Shown here: piece by piece, positions 34,759 to 47,589 of the stretch
How the letters are laid out: every line of letters starts with the position of its first letter
Numbering within the stretch: position 1 is the stretch's first letter
NCBI RefSeq assembly: GCF_030272615.1
Contig: NC_081414.1
Span: 519,443,185-519,507,184 of the forward strand
Direction of reading: 5' to 3'
From: Cryptomeria japonica
Taxonomy: Eukaryota > Streptophyta > Pinopsida > Cupressales > Cupressaceae
DNA: 64,000 nt
Position numbers and translations under genes: made by a program
Notes under the pieces: model-generated
Database searches by the model: none
Told to the model about the DNA's origin: nothing
The model's input: only the letters and a program-made list of their open reading frames with translations

Positions 34759-35044
34759 GAACCTATTGATGTGGCTCCTCAACTTGAGCATGAATAGGCT
34801 GATCAACCTCAAGCCTGGGGCCTAACCTAGCTAGAACCTTTTGAAACATTTGTCTCAGCTCTTCCCTTTCAGGAACCTTCTCTCCTGCATGTTGTGAATC
34901 CTGATGAACAGACTATTCTGGCTCAACACTCACATGCATGGGTGGTGGTGAAGGGCTATGATGGTTAGAACCTCAGCCCCATCCTCCACCTCTGCCTCTA
35001 TTGTGACCACCCATATGGCCACCTCCCCTGGATTTACTAGCCAT
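33732..35044 (-). pseudogene. gag of element C, decayed
   Basis: Starts at the ATG at 35044 (MASKSRGGG). The capsid-like part is open at 34469-34269 (LERFRAKFLSPQW), followed by 34229-34008, both in frame with the protease. The zinc knuckle near 33790-33830 reads FFSCGKFGH, so the first Cys is lost. Between start and capsid lies a 50-bp TC dinucleotide run that encodes alternating Arg-Glu in the sister copies, and the frame is lost around it. Gag and protease are otherwise one frame. Confidence 0.82.
34704..34753. repeat. (TC)25 microsatellite inside gag C
   Basis: A 50-bp perfect dinucleotide run within gag. The equivalent site is about 16 bp in A (7487-7503), about 15 bp in D (40978-40992) and about 20 bp in I (58107-58127), so it has expanded here. 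Confidence 0.9.
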
Positions 35045-35171
35045 GACCTAACACTACAAAAGAGACCACGATTTAGATCTACGAAAAGGATAAAACAAAG
35101 GAAACACAAACATTAAGACCTAAGAAAAAAGGTCAAGCTGAATGGGCTCACTACAAACCCAAAGTACCAAA

Positions 35172-38100
35172 TGTAATGCCTCGCAAGGAACTCTAAAGGA
35201 AAACAACACAACTAGGCAATTAAAAGGTGAAATAATTTTTTTTTTAAAGAGTTAAGTGCATTAATTATCACATTGCATGTTTATTAACACAATGGAAGTC
35301 TAACACATGATTTCCTAAGGGTTACCAACAAAGATTAATTTGTAATAATAATAATAACATCACGGTTAATCCAATTATCCATCTAGTTAAGAACTTAATT
35401 GCTTTTAAATAAAACATAATCCTAAAACTATCATCCATCTAGTTAGGAACTTAATTGCCTTTAATTAAAACATATTCATAAAACTAAATCCCATAATGAA
35501 AGATTTAAAGTGTTCCAATACATTTACTTTCCATGGTTCATTTACACATAAGGATAAAAATACTGAAATAATATTACAATAATCGATAATTACATGGCTT
35601 CCAATAGTAGAACTGAATACATAAGTTATAATACCAAGGTTACATAGATTTCTTAAACAATGATCACATGGTCTCAAGTGTACAATAATCACAAACATGA
35701 GCTAGTACATGAATCACAAACATGAGCTAGTACATGAAACATGACCCAAAAAAACCAGTGAAGTCGATCCTCGCAAGAAGGTACAAACAAGGATATCTGA
35801 TGGGAAGTGGCAATACCACCCAACCATGTGATCCCAAAGTGGAACCACCCCACCGTGCTAGGAGATAGAAGAAGACCCTCAAGAAAGAAAAACAAGATAA
35901 ACACACCAGTACAACATAACTCTGCAAAACCCATGTGACTCAACTCACAAACACTAGTGACCCTAAGGAGAGAGTGTCATCGCATAACTTAAGGTGGTTA
36001 GCCTAGGTAGGCCTCCATAGGTCCCAACTCCCATCCTGGGTTATCCTGGTAACCTCTCTTGAACTACCGACTCCATCTAAGCATTATGCAGACCCTACCA
36101 ATCCCTTTGTGAAGACAAGGTGGTAGGTTTGCCATTCCAGGCCTTCTCACAACATCCTGAGCCTATACAAGCACTCAACCATGTGAAAGGCACATTATCT
36201 TAACCTAATATTTCAACTACCCACCCCCTAATCAATTATTAGGTTATCGCTTCTTAACTAAATTTCGAGGGGTTATCTTGCCATCCACTTTGGGTGCGGC
36301 CCCTGCTTGAAAGCCACTCTCTCTCATAGGACACTAACAGGAATGGTCTCTCTCGAGAACTCTATGGCAAAACTGACAGCCATATCTAATCCTGACAAAA
36401 CTATAGGTGAAGGATACACAATTAATAACCTAGGATTGACCATATGGAATAAAACACACAATGACTCACATCAACTGGGTTACACACAACACCTGACCAA
36501 GGGGTATAAACAACCATTATGACACGATGACAACTCAAAATTAAGATAACAACGTAAATATGCTTTTACTAGAACTGCCATTTAAAGTAAAGATCCTATA
36601 ACATGCAATCTTTTTAAAATAGTAAAAAGCATTAAATACTTGCAATCACAGATATTCCAGAAAAATAGAAAATAAAACTTTATTGATAAAAGAATAGCAG
36701 AGTTGTCATTTGTCCAATAAGGCTAAATTTAACCACATAAAAATTAATCCCCTAACATATATTCATGATTAATTTAATACAAAAATCTAAATCTATGCTT
36801 TAATGAAGATAAAATAAATTCTAAATTAACTATATATATAATATATAATACATGTATATGAATATATATTCACTGAATATATATTATGTAAATATATATG
36901 TAAATTAAAACATAAACTAATTTCCACAATAATCCTTCATACTCAAATAATAAAATGCCTTAGTTAAAAAAACATATATATATATATTAAACATAAAAAA
37001 AACAAAAATCTAAATTTCGAAACTTAATGCAGCCACAGCGTTGCATGCACGGGGAGCAAATATACAGTTTGCTTGGTAGCTTTGCTACCATAAGGTAGCA
37101 CTGATACCTTACGGTAGCATTGCTACCCATAAGGCAACACTGCTACCTTACGGTAGGAAGCTACCGCCCCCTCCCCAAAGTTTTAATTGATTAATTTTTT
37201 TATAAATTTTGTTTTTAAAGTTTATTTATTATTATTTTTTTAATAGAGATTAATACAATTTCTTCCCCACTCTGAGACAACAAAGTCTAAAAAAACACAG
37301 CAAGAAATTTATTTATTTATTTTTCTTTAAATTTAATAAAAATTTCTTCCATAAAACTATAGTCCAAACCTAAAAATTTGCTGGAAGATTGGTAAAAACC
37401 ACCAATATTTAAAAAAAAAAAAAACTTCCTTTACAAAATCATAAGGACAAATTTTTAAACCAAAATTCTAATGATTTTTAGCAAACAGGAAGAACACCAA
37501 CATGCACAAAAGAAATTTATTTGAAACAAAAGAGAGTAAATCTAGCAAAAATTTTCCAGCATAACCCCTTACAATTTCACAAATATCAAAGCTAGATAAA
37601 TACACAGAAAGAAATAAATAAAACATTTAATCATAAACAAAATCAAAAATCAACCAAAAATGGAAGACACGACCATATTCTATTTAATTTTTTTTTTTTT
37701 TCTTTTACAAATACACACCAAAAACTATAGAGAGACGAAGAATATTTGAGGTAATATAAAAATTAAAAAAACAGGAAGAAGCTATCCAACCTTGGAAGCT
37801 TTCCTGCAAGATCTTAAGGAAGAGCTCATGCAACCAGATATCCATGCCAATCCTTCCTTCCAGAGCCTTGTTTCTCCAACATGCATCAAGAAATTTTAAA
37901 AAATTTCTTCCCACAGACTACCGCCTCCTTCCCGTGAAACCTCAAAAATAATTTAGAAAAATATATTTAACCTAAACTTTTTAGGTTGAAAATATTTTTC
38001 CTCTCCAAAATATAATATTCCATCTAAAACCAAAAGGATTTTATTTTATTTTCTAATTTCCACAAAAAGCAAATGAAAATGCAATTTCCCAAAAATCATT

Positions 38101-39148
38101 ACTTTCCTTCTTTTTTTTTTTCTCATGCCCATTTACTTAGCTTTCTAAAAAAATATTTAAGGAAAGTAAATTAACTTTATTTAATTTGTTTCTAATTTAT
38201 TTTTAAAATCTAGAGAACAATAAATGCATTTAATTTTATTTAATTTCCCACTAAAGTTCAAATAAAATTATATTTCTAAAATAATGAAATTTGCAAACTA
38301 ATTAAGGAAAGTAATTTTATTTTTAAAATCTAGAGAACAATAAATGCAATTAATTTATTTTCTACTAAATTTAAATAAAATTATGTTTCTAAAATAATGC
38401 AATTTGCAACTAAATTTAATCACTTCACTTAATTAATTAAATTCATAATCACTAAAGCATTATAATTCATAAATTAAATATGCTAATATAAAATGACACC
38501 ATAAACTCAAATAATTAATCTAATCTACTAGGGCACACAAACTGAGAAGACCCAAACAAAGACTCTGAAAAAGTCAACCAAACAAAACTCGAAGGCCGAA
38601 CATACAGAAAAGATGACCAACTGACGATGCTTATAAGAGTGTAACTGGGTAAAAATAGGGTCAACCACTATCTCCTCCACTCCCATCAGACAAATAAGGC
38701 ATGCTCAGACCTGTGAAGCCAAGTGGAGACGATACCCCATACCTACCCGATACTTGTACCTGCAATGTCCTGCATCATCGAACCACATGCATATATACAA
38801 ATATAGAATACACAACACACACACTGATGAAGGAGAATCCTGACGTTATCTGTCTCACTGGAGTGAGTGAAGGAAAATCATCCCCTCGCATCCAATACAG
38901 TCGCAGACATGCAACATATAATTACACATTGCATAGATAAAGTAAAGTGTCAGTAGATAACAATAATCCATAAAATACCATAGATCACAAGTATTGAAAT
39001 ACTGTAAATAAAGTAGGCATCCCATATCCAGATAAAACATGAAATAATGTCATATAAGTTTGAATAACACATAATGGTAATGTATCCACTGAAAGTAAAC
39101 AATAGTGAAACATGTGTCTAATAAGTTCAATCGAGGAGGGGTATTACA
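35172..39148 (-). mobile_element. 5' LTR of element C
   Basis: Full match to 26393-30349. It starts TGTAATGCCTC at 35172 and ends GTATTACA at 39148. The bases just left of it (GTACCAAA) lack the primer site that stands there in A, D and I. A duplicated ~60-bp stretch near 38290-38350 and a shorter hairpin array distinguish it from the other LTR. Confidence 0.92.
37075..37165. repeat. GCTACC/GGTAGC hairpin array in 5' LTR C
   Basis: Counterpart of 28349-28477 but about 39 bp shorter. Several stems are more nearly perfect here (CTTACGGTAGC where the other copy has CTTACAGTAGC). Confidence 0.8.
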
Positions 39149-39910
39149 TCGAAGAGAACCATCCTTCTTCTTAACAAAGATAATAGGCGCACCCCAAGGA
39201 GAAACACTAGGATGAATGAACCCCTTGGCCAACAATTCCTCCATCTGCAACTTCAACTCACTCAAATCCTGAGTAGTTATCCAATATGGAACTCTCGAAA
39301 TTGGTTCCGTAGTAGGAAAAAAGTCAATGCAAAATTCTATGTTCCGCTTCGGAGGCATACCGAGAATATCCAAAGGAAACACATCAGCATACTCTTGAAG
39401 AATAGGGTGACCATCAAAAGTGATTTCTTGACTCTCTTCCTCATCCACATCCTCAAGAGCAGCTGCAAAATGTTGACACCCTTGATGCATACACCGCTTA
39501 AGTTCCATAGCAAAAATCATACATAAGGATATCGATCTCTGAACTCCAACGATCCTGACTTTCCTGCCATGATCATCTAAACACTCTACTATCTTTCAAT
39601 GATAGTCTACATGAGCGCTATGAGATGATAGCCCATCTATCCCCAACACAACTCCATAAGACCCAAAAGGAATGACTTGAAGGTCAACTAAAGTAACAAA
39701 GGGTTCTAGGTCCAACTCACAACTGGGAATGAAGGTATCTATGGACACACGCACACTGGTAGCCACCTCTACTTGCCATCTATCCATCTTCTTCGTAGAC
39801 ACAAGCTTGCACCACTCCATAATGGATGAAGAAATGAAAGAATCAGAAGCACCAGAGTCAAAAAGTACAAAGATAGGAATACCATACAACACACCTATAG
39901 TCTTGATCAT
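39149..39910 (-). pseudogene. Protease and start of RT of element D, truncated by C
   Basis: Protease is open at 39910-39596 ([12 protein letters not shown], intact catalytic triplet). The same frame continues at 39520 through the linker ([12 protein letters not shown]) to [16 protein letters not shown], then runs into the LTR of C at 39148, so the last ~35 residues of that open frame are LTR-derived nonsense. RT palm, RNase H and integrase are absent. Gag, protease and RT share one frame from 41284 to here. Confidence 0.87.
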
Positions 39911-41284
39911 TGTACCTTGATGCTTAGCCTAGTGGTCATCAACTACTGCAAATACTCTATGGGATCTACCTGCATCCCCCACTATCGGCTCTGATGTTGC
40001 TGGCCTCTGACTACCCATCTGGTTAGAATGCTGAGGGAAATAAGTGGCTATGTGGCCAAACTGACCACAAGAGAAGCAAGCTCCCCTACCAGGTCCTCTA
40101 CCTCCAGACGGCCCACTGGACTATTGGAAGCTTCCCCTACTAGGGGCCTAAGATGCACCCTGAGAGGACTGCCTTAGGAAACTTTGCCTACTCCTTTGCC
40201 AATTCCCGTTCTTCTTATGCTGAGGGTTGCCACCCTACTAGCCTTGAAACTATTTTGATATCGGCTGAAAACTCTACTGTTGCTGCCCACCCTTAGCAAG
40301 TACCTAAGAACCCCTAAAAGGTGCAACAATCTGGGACTGATTCCCTCTAACTCTGGACCCACTGAAAGGTACACTCTCAATCTGCACTCTAGAGTGACCG
40401 CCATGAGCATGACTAAGATTTTGCTTCGCCAGTGTGGCTTTCGCCACAACCAGCTCTATTGAAGTAGGCTCAAACCCTCTCACTCCTCCACTGATGCGGT
40501 CATTTAGACCTCTCAAGAAGTTTTGAACTAGCATTGCCTCATCATTGCCAATACCAACATATTGTTTGAGCTCATAAAATGTGTGCTCAAACTAATCTAC
40601 TGACATACCAAACTGGCGCAAAGCACAAAACTCATCTACCCGCGCATGTCTCCACTGGGGTGAGAGGAATCATGCCTTGAATCTCTCCAGAAAAATCACC
40701 CATGATATGATGCTAATGCTCACACTGATCCTCTCCTCCTCTATCCACCACCAGATAGATGCAAAACTCTTGAGATGCATGATGGGTAATCTTGCCTTAG
40801 TGTTGTTGCCATATAGATGCATGGCAAAACATTGATCTAGACTAATCAGCTAGGTCTCTACCTCGAGACTGATGCCTTTACCATCAAAGAAAGGAGGATG
40901 GGACCTTATCAAGTCCCTCATGTGTCCCATGGTAGCTGAGTCTTGGTCTACTGGGACCTCTCTCCTTCTGGGAGACCTCTCTCTCTCTCTCTCCTTTAGA
41001 ATATGTTGATGCAACTCTCCAACATGAGCATGGATAGGCTGATCAACCTTAGGTCTGCGGCCTAGTCTAGCTAGTACCTCCTGAAACATCTACCTCAACT
41101 CTTCCCTTTCAAGAACCTTCTCTCCTGCATGCCGCTCATCTTGATGAATCGACTAATCTTGATCTACACTCACATGAGTGGGTGGTGGCGAAGTCCTATG
41201 GCAGTCAAAACCTCGACCCTGCCCCCCTCCTCTGCCTCTATTGTGGCCATGAACACGGCCACTACCCTTGGCTCTCCTAGCCAT
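39911..41284 (-). pseudogene. gag of element D, decayed by stops only
   Basis: ATG at 41284 (MARRAKGSG), with the Gly/Arg-rich start. The Arg-Glu run and capsid start are open at 41089-40850 (ERERERSPRRRE, HPPFFDGKG, ETWL), the capsid end near 40534-40460, and a zinc knuckle near 40060-40100 reads CFSCGQFGH with the last Cys replaced. The frame is the same from start to protease, so only nonsense codons break it. This is the best-preserved gag frame of the Tekay-like copies here. Confidence 0.82.
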
Positions 41285-41424
41285 GACCTAACACTGCAAA
41301 AGAGAAAAAGGTTCAGATCTATGGTAATGATAATAATAAGGGAAAGACAACCACTAAGACCTAATCAAAAGGTCAGGCTGAATGGGCTCAATGCAAAACC
41401 AGAGTACCCAATGTTGAAACATGG

Positions 41425-41436
41425 GCTCTGATACCA
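41425..41436 (-). other. Primer-binding site of element D (tRNA-Met)
   Basis: The minus strand reads TGGTATCAGAGC, two bases inside the LTR that starts at 41439. Intact, unlike in element C. Confidence 0.93.
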
Positions 41437-41438
41437 AA

Positions 41439-44400
41439 TGTAATGCCCCGCCAGGAACCCCAAAGGAATAACCACACATCTAGGCAACTAAGGGTGAAAT
41501 AATTTTTTTTCTTTTTTAAAAGTATAATTCACATTAAGTGCATTAATTACTACATTGCACAATAATAACACAAGTGGAAGACTAACACAAGAATTCCATA
41601 ATTAATATTAATCCAATTAACCAACAATTACTCATTGAACATAAGAAACTATATACATAAATAGATTACACCATTTAAGATTGAAAGGATAACAATATAA
41701 TTTTCTCTTCAATAAAGCATTTGCACGAATCATAAGGATAACTGATAAAATAACATTCAATAACTTAAGATTACATTCATTCTCAAATACATGGCTCTCA
41801 ATAATACATGAATAACTTACATCATTATCAATTACAAGGTTACATCAATTTTTTAATACAAATAACCACATAGGTCTCAAAAGTACAATAATCTCCAACA
41901 TGAGATAATGCATGAGTCACAAACCATAGGAATACCTATGAAGCCAATCCTCGCATGAAGGTACAAACAAGAACATCTGATGGGAAGTGGCACTACCACT
42001 CAACCATGTGATCCCAGAATAGAATCACCCGACCGTGCTAGGAGATAGTAGAGGACCCTCAAGCAAGCATAAGCAAGACATGGATGATAGTACAATACGA
42101 CTCCACAATACTCCAGGTGACTCAACATCACAATACACTAGTGACCCTAATGAGAGAGTGTCATCACATAGCTTATGATGGTTACCCTAGGTAGGCCTCC
42201 ATAGGTCCCGGCCCCTATACTGGGTTATCCTGGTAACCTTTCCTAAATCCCCGATTCCATCTAAGTCTCATGCAGACCCTACTAACCCTTCGTGAAGACA
42301 AGGTGGTTGGTTTACTATTTGAGGCCTTCCCACTACATCTTGAGCCTATAAGAGCACTCAACCATGCACGAGGTACAGTATCTTAATTAACATTAAAAAC
42401 TACCCACCCCCTAATCAATTATTAGGTTATCACTTATTATTTGACTTTTGAGGGGTTATCTTGCCAACCACTTCGGGTGTGGCCCCCACTCGAAAGACAC
42501 TCTCTCATAGGACACTAAATGAACATGGTCACTCTACGAGGACCCAATGGTGAAACAGACAACCATAACACCACTATCCAAAATACAAGTGGCCACAAAA
42601 AAAGACTTACTAACCCTTGGTTAACCATAAGGAATAAGTACTACATGGTTAAGACAACGAGGTCATAATACATCACTTGGTCAAGAGATACAAAATATGC
42701 CACAATAGGATGACTTAACAAAGAAGAGAAATAACCACCAATTAAACCCTTTGAAAGAAAAGCTAGTTTTACTAAGTCCAAGCATAGTCAATCTTTGAGA
42801 ATAACAACATCATATACACTTGCAATTTCATCAATTGAAAATTAAATAAAACACCCTATATTTAATACTTCATTTTAAAACATCATTCAATTCTATTTAT
42901 TTGCAATACAATATTCTGAACAAGATAAAAAAATCCATATTAAATATTGAACAATTAAAATATGAAATACATTAAAATATGTTTTCTATTTCTAAATAAA
43001 TCTAATTTATCAATTAGATTCCATAACTAAAGCCTTGATTTGACTAGAAAAATAAAATATATATATATATTTACAAAGGAATTTAATTAAAAAAAAAATT
43101 TAAAACTAACATATAAGTTAATCACACTAAAATATATAATGAACACCGTTTTCTTTTCACATGCTGTGAAGGGGATAAAACAACGGCATGGCGGTGGCCT
43201 AAGCCTACCCGAGGGTAGTGATGCTACCGAAAGGTAGCAAACACTACCAACCGGTAGTGCTGCTACCTCGTGATAGCAATCACTGCCGATTGGTAGTGTT
43301 GCTACCTCCTAGTAGCAGACACTACCATCTCATGTGGTGGGATTAGCTTGCCACGTGGGCTTCATTTATTATTATTATTTTTTTAAATAATTAAAAAAAT
43401 TCAAACATTAACACTGCACAAAATCACTGGGAACATAATACAGTGAGCAGCAAAGTTCTAAAAGAATTATTTTCAACAAGAAATTTTGTCAAAGAAGAAA
43501 AATATAAAAGACCCAATTACAAAGATCTTGGGAAACACTCCAAGAATTTTCCATCCAACAAAGAGGGCAAAATTGACAAAATTTTGCCAGCATAACCCCC
43601 AAATTTGGACAAATAGAAACTTGCAAACACTCAGAAAACAAATTCCATTCCATACCACAACTTAATGGAGGAAATAATAAAAAACTAAATATATGCATGA
43701 ACTCGAAAACACACAGCCAAAAGAAGATTGGAAAAACTCCTCAACAAAACAAATTGAAATGAAATTTAATCGAATCCCATAACAAACTACTCCATTATCC
43801 AAAACAAGCTTACCACATGAGTTTCCAATAAGATTTCAAAAATTTAAATCAAAAACATAGGAAGAAGGATCAACATTCAATTTTTTTTTATTGAAACATA
43901 AGAAGAAACTACCCAACCTACAAAGCAATCCAAGAAGCAAATTTGTGGAAGAGCTTCAACCTTGCAAACAATTTCCAAATCTAGGTTCCTCCTTCCAAAT
44001 GAATTTTCAAATTTTGCATTGAAAAATATCCTCTCTTTCTGTGAACTCACAGGAATATATGGAACAAATATTTTCAACCTAAACTTTTTAGGTTAAAACT
44101 TTTCTCCACCAATAAGGATAAACTATTTAAAAAGTAAAAGAAATCTGATTTACCTTTTCCATGAAACAATTCTTTTTCAACAAAATAAAAATCTAAAAGC
44201 TAAATAAAAGGTAAAAAGGGAAATGCCTTTATTTTTATTTTTCATTTTCTTTTTCCCATGAGACTTTAACTCAACATAAGCATTTAAAAATTTAAATGGC
44301 AAAGCATTTACTTATTTCTTTTCCTAATATTTTAATACAACTATAACACAATATATTAAGAAAATTTAACCATTTAAATCTAGCAACTCATTTATTTAAT

Positions 44401-45130
44401 TAAATCGATAAAATCAAGAGCATATTTAAATAACTAATTATGTCAACACAAATAACATCATTCACTCAATTTATAACTATTCAAATAATCAAAAACATGT
44501 AAAATGAGGAATGATCAAACGACGACTCACAAATGAAAATAGCAAAGCACTATGACTCGCATACCAATCAAATGAGAAAGGCGACCGACTGACAACACTC
44601 ACATGAGTGTAACTGTGGGTCAAGTTAGGGTCCAACAATTATCTCCTCCACTCCCATTGGAAAAATAAGGCACGCTCAGACCAGTGAAACCAGGTGCAGT
44701 CGATACCCCGTACCTATCGGGTACTTGTACCTGCAATGTCTTGCATCAATGAACCATACATGCATATAGACAAAATATATAAACAAACATGACATGCACA
44801 CCGATGAAGGAGAATCGTTATATTCCCTGTCTCATCGGAGTGAGTGAAGGAAAATCATCCCCTCACATCCCATACACTTGCAAACACGAAAAATACAAAT
44901 AACACATCGCACATATAAAGTAAATGTGTCAACCCATGTCAGTAATCTATAAAATCACAGTTAACATAAGTAATGAAATACTGCATGAAATCATACACTA
45001 CATATCAAGTTAAAGCATGAAATAACATCACATAAAGTCTGAATCAAATACAACAATAATGTATCCACTGAACTGTCTACTGATGTCAAACACAAGTCCA
45101 AAAAGAGTTTGATTGAGAAGGGGTACTACA
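41439..45130 (-). mobile_element. 5' LTR of element D
   Basis: 3.69 kb, starting TGTAATGCCCC and ending GGTACTACA in plus-strand reading. The last 755 bp are collinear with LTR B, so B and D belong to one family. It shares with A and C two conserved end blocks (about 42115-42690 and 44580-44865), while the middle differs. It is followed at 45131 by unrelated sequence into which D probably inserted. Confidence 0.92.
43204..43326. repeat. Two-type hairpin array in LTR D
   Basis: About 120 bp with alternating stems of two kinds: GCTACC paired with GGTAGC, and CACTACC paired with GGTAGTG, separated by 3-6 bp loops. The core hexamer is that of the array in C, but the arrangement differs. Confidence 0.78.
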
Positions 45131-45654
45131 CTCTACACTATTCTATCGTATGACTTCTCTCTTCTCTACTTACTACTCTATATTTCCATTCTCTATTCTT
45201 AGTTCTATTTTTTTATACTCTACAAAATTCTCTCTTTTTCACAATACCATCTTCTCTCCTTTCTATTTTGTGCATTTTATGTGTAGTAGCAGTCTTATTT
45301 ATGCTATTTTTAAACTATATTTCCTCCTAGTTTTGGGCTCATCTTAACCATCATTGACCATTTCTTTTGCCAACTACACAACACATCCAAGTTACCATAG
45401 CATGTGGAAAACTGAATGCACCACATATGCATGGCTAGCAAAAATTACTTCAAATTCTATTAGTTCCACTATATTCAAACATTATCAATTAATAAATAGA
45501 TTATTTCTTGCAATGAAAATAGTTATGGTTACATGGGGTATCGACCCTACTACATGGCTTACCTTCTATGTGCGTAGTTGATGAATCCCACTTCTATAAA
45601 TGCAGTTGTTAGCTTTCCCATTCACCCTCATTGGTATGTGAATTAGTTTGCATG
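45131..45654. other. Unassigned pyrimidine-rich sequence
   Basis: About 520 bp between LTR D and the recognisable gag of H. The first 150 bp are rich in CT on the plus strand. No frame is convincing and no homology to the other elements here is visible. It may be the remainder of H after decay, or older DNA. Confidence 0.4.
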
Positions 45655-46849
45655 TCATGCCACTGTACCCACCCCTGGAGGACTGCTGAGCCCATGCCGG
45701 GGGTGTGTATGTACCCTGTGCTCTTTGGTCACGCCTAGGACCCTTTGACTGCCACTGCTTGGGCCTGGAGCCCTGCTGTCCCTGAGGTGGCCTCTATCTC
45801 TGACTCTGTTGTGACTGCTATGGAGGAGGGGGTTTATAGGACCCCGAAACATTTCTGTGGTTGCCTTTCCAATGGGGTTTCTGAAACCCAAAAGACTGGG
45901 GAGCCGGGTTTCGGTTCTGGAACTGATCCCTCATGTCCTGTGGCCTAATCTGAATCTCCTCGGCTATAAGGGCCTTCTCTACAACAACCCAAAGGCTTCC
46001 CGGAGTGGCCATCCTCACTGGTCCTGCTATCCCAGCATTAAGTCCCCTGACAAATCGGTTGACGAGTAGCTTCTCGTCCTTCAGGTAATCTACATAAGGT
46101 AGGAGCTCAATAAACTTACTCTTGTATTGGGTCACTAAGAGACCCTTCTACTGGAGGTCATGGAATTCATCGATCCGATGCTGCCTGAAGTGCTCTGACA
46201 GGTACCTCTCTCTGAACCTCTCTGTGAAGATTTCCCATGTGATGGTATCTGCTGTGAGTCCACACTTGAATTCCTCCTACTTCCACCATGTGGAGGCTGT
46301 CGATCTCAGAAGGTGGACTGCAACTCGTGCCTTCAGATTGCTTTCATAAGATCACAATGCGAAGCACCGATCTAGGCTCAAAAGCCATGCCTCAGCCTCT
46401 ACTCCATCAGTAGATCCTCCAAAAGATGGTGGCTGGAGGCGCAAAACCTCTCTAATCAGATCTCCTGGTTCCCGATGTGGTCTCTTAGAGTACATAGGTG
46501 CTGCTACTGGAGGTGGTCCGAGCAGGTGAACAGACTCTGACTCATGCTCTGCCTCACCCTCTATGGGATTAGGAGGTGGACTCCTACTCCATTCCCTATC
46601 TACTGACCTACGACTCCCTGAGTTCTGATTGTCTGCATGACGGTCCACTACTGGAAGCCTATCCTGCACGATCCCAATCAAGTTCTGAAGGGCTAGCGAG
46701 ATGTCTCGGTTAGGGTCAACCGGTGGTTCGGGAGGCACTTTCGGGTTCCCTTCTAGAACCGGTTCCTCCCTATCAACATCCTCGCATGCCATACGTGTAT
46801 GCTTAGGACCCCTTCCACGCTTGCGAGCTTGTCGCGTAGTCGGAGGCAT
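45655..46849 (-). pseudogene. gag of element H (second Tekay-like family), partial
   Basis: Starts at the ATG at 46849 (MPPTTRQARKRGRG, basic N-terminus), open to 46352 with a capsid start LRLQPPSFGG and AEAWLLSLDRCFAL. It then has a TGA and continues in the same frame with two more stops to the open piece 46135-45818 (KLLVNRFVRGLNAGI), a Gln/Pro-rich segment, and fades near 45655. No zinc knuckle is seen. All breaks in the recognised part are nonsense codons; there is no frameshift. The product is a Ty3-type Gag, but the sequence differs clearly from A, C, D and I. Its pol is missing because other DNA and LTR D follow. Confidence 0.82.
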
Positions 46850-46980
46850 CCTAATGAGAAAATAAAAATAAACTAAATAATTTAATTTTTTTATATTTTT
46901 TTTTTTTGGGAAAATTTTTGATTAATTTAGATAATTAAAGCGAAACATAATGGAGAAAGGTTCCTAGTGTCGGAAACCTT

Positions 46981-46992
46981 GGTCTGATACCA
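46981..46992 (-). other. Primer-binding site of element H (tRNA-Met, one change)
   Basis: The minus strand reads TGGTATCAGACC, one base from the usual site, three bases inside the LTR that starts TGTCGTGCCC at 46996. Confidence 0.88.
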
Positions 46993-47589
46993 AAATGTCG
47001 TGCCCAACTTTTGGGCACAAAAACGGAACAACAAATTTTTTTTGACAACATGAACTCGCAACATATCCTACATTATAATAACTTTATTAGAGTTTTGTCT
47101 TATCTAGGATGTAAATAAAATTGTTTACTAAGGTTGGGTTAATTAACCAACTCGAATGAGCGACTTTAATTGGTGGAGATTAATTAGTGTCACGGATTAG
47201 TTAGCTAGCTCAATTACCTTAATTAAGTTGTCGCTAATAAAAAATGAGGGTTAATTGGTTATCTTAATGTATTAAATCATTCCCGACCGTAAAATGATAA
47301 TGTTATAAATTAATTGATGCACACGCAAATTTATTATTTAAATCCAACCTATAAGGGTTTGAATTCCTATAATGTCATTTGCCCACTAAAACCGATATTA
47401 AGCTAAAGCCAATTCTAATTTCCCTAAAATTAAATTGAGGGTAATCTATTGACCAATTAAATAAATTAATTTGATTTAGTGTATAGTGTATCCAACTATA
47501 TTAACTCTTCATTTTTAAACCCCTTTGAAATAACTATATTAAAATTTTAATTCTCTAAGGATAATAAGCATAAAATAATTCAATTATTT

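Larger units (their letters stand above)
26393..39148 (-). mobile_element. Element C: full-length Tekay-like element, primer site lost
   Basis: Two LTRs of ~3.96 and ~3.98 kb flank a 4.8 kb interior with gag, protease, RT, RNase H, integrase and purine tract on the minus strand. The LTRs match over their whole length. The five bases outside the left LTR (CCCTT) and the right LTR (TCGAA) do not match, so there is no target duplication. The flanking pol fragments B and D overlap by about 80 bp instead of abutting, which suggests recombination between two copies. The primer site next to the 5' LTR is deleted. Confidence 0.92.

Noticed and set aside
43204-43326. CRISPR-like array (also 28349-28477, 48129-48339, 55361-56066)
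   Set aside because: Repeats are imperfect, spacers are not unique sequences of constant length, no cas genes exist and the DNA is plant nuclear.
22978-45130. B and D as one element simply split by C
   Set aside because: The flanks overlap by about 80 bp with differences and there is no 5-bp duplication, so simple insertion does not fit, although a common family is clear.
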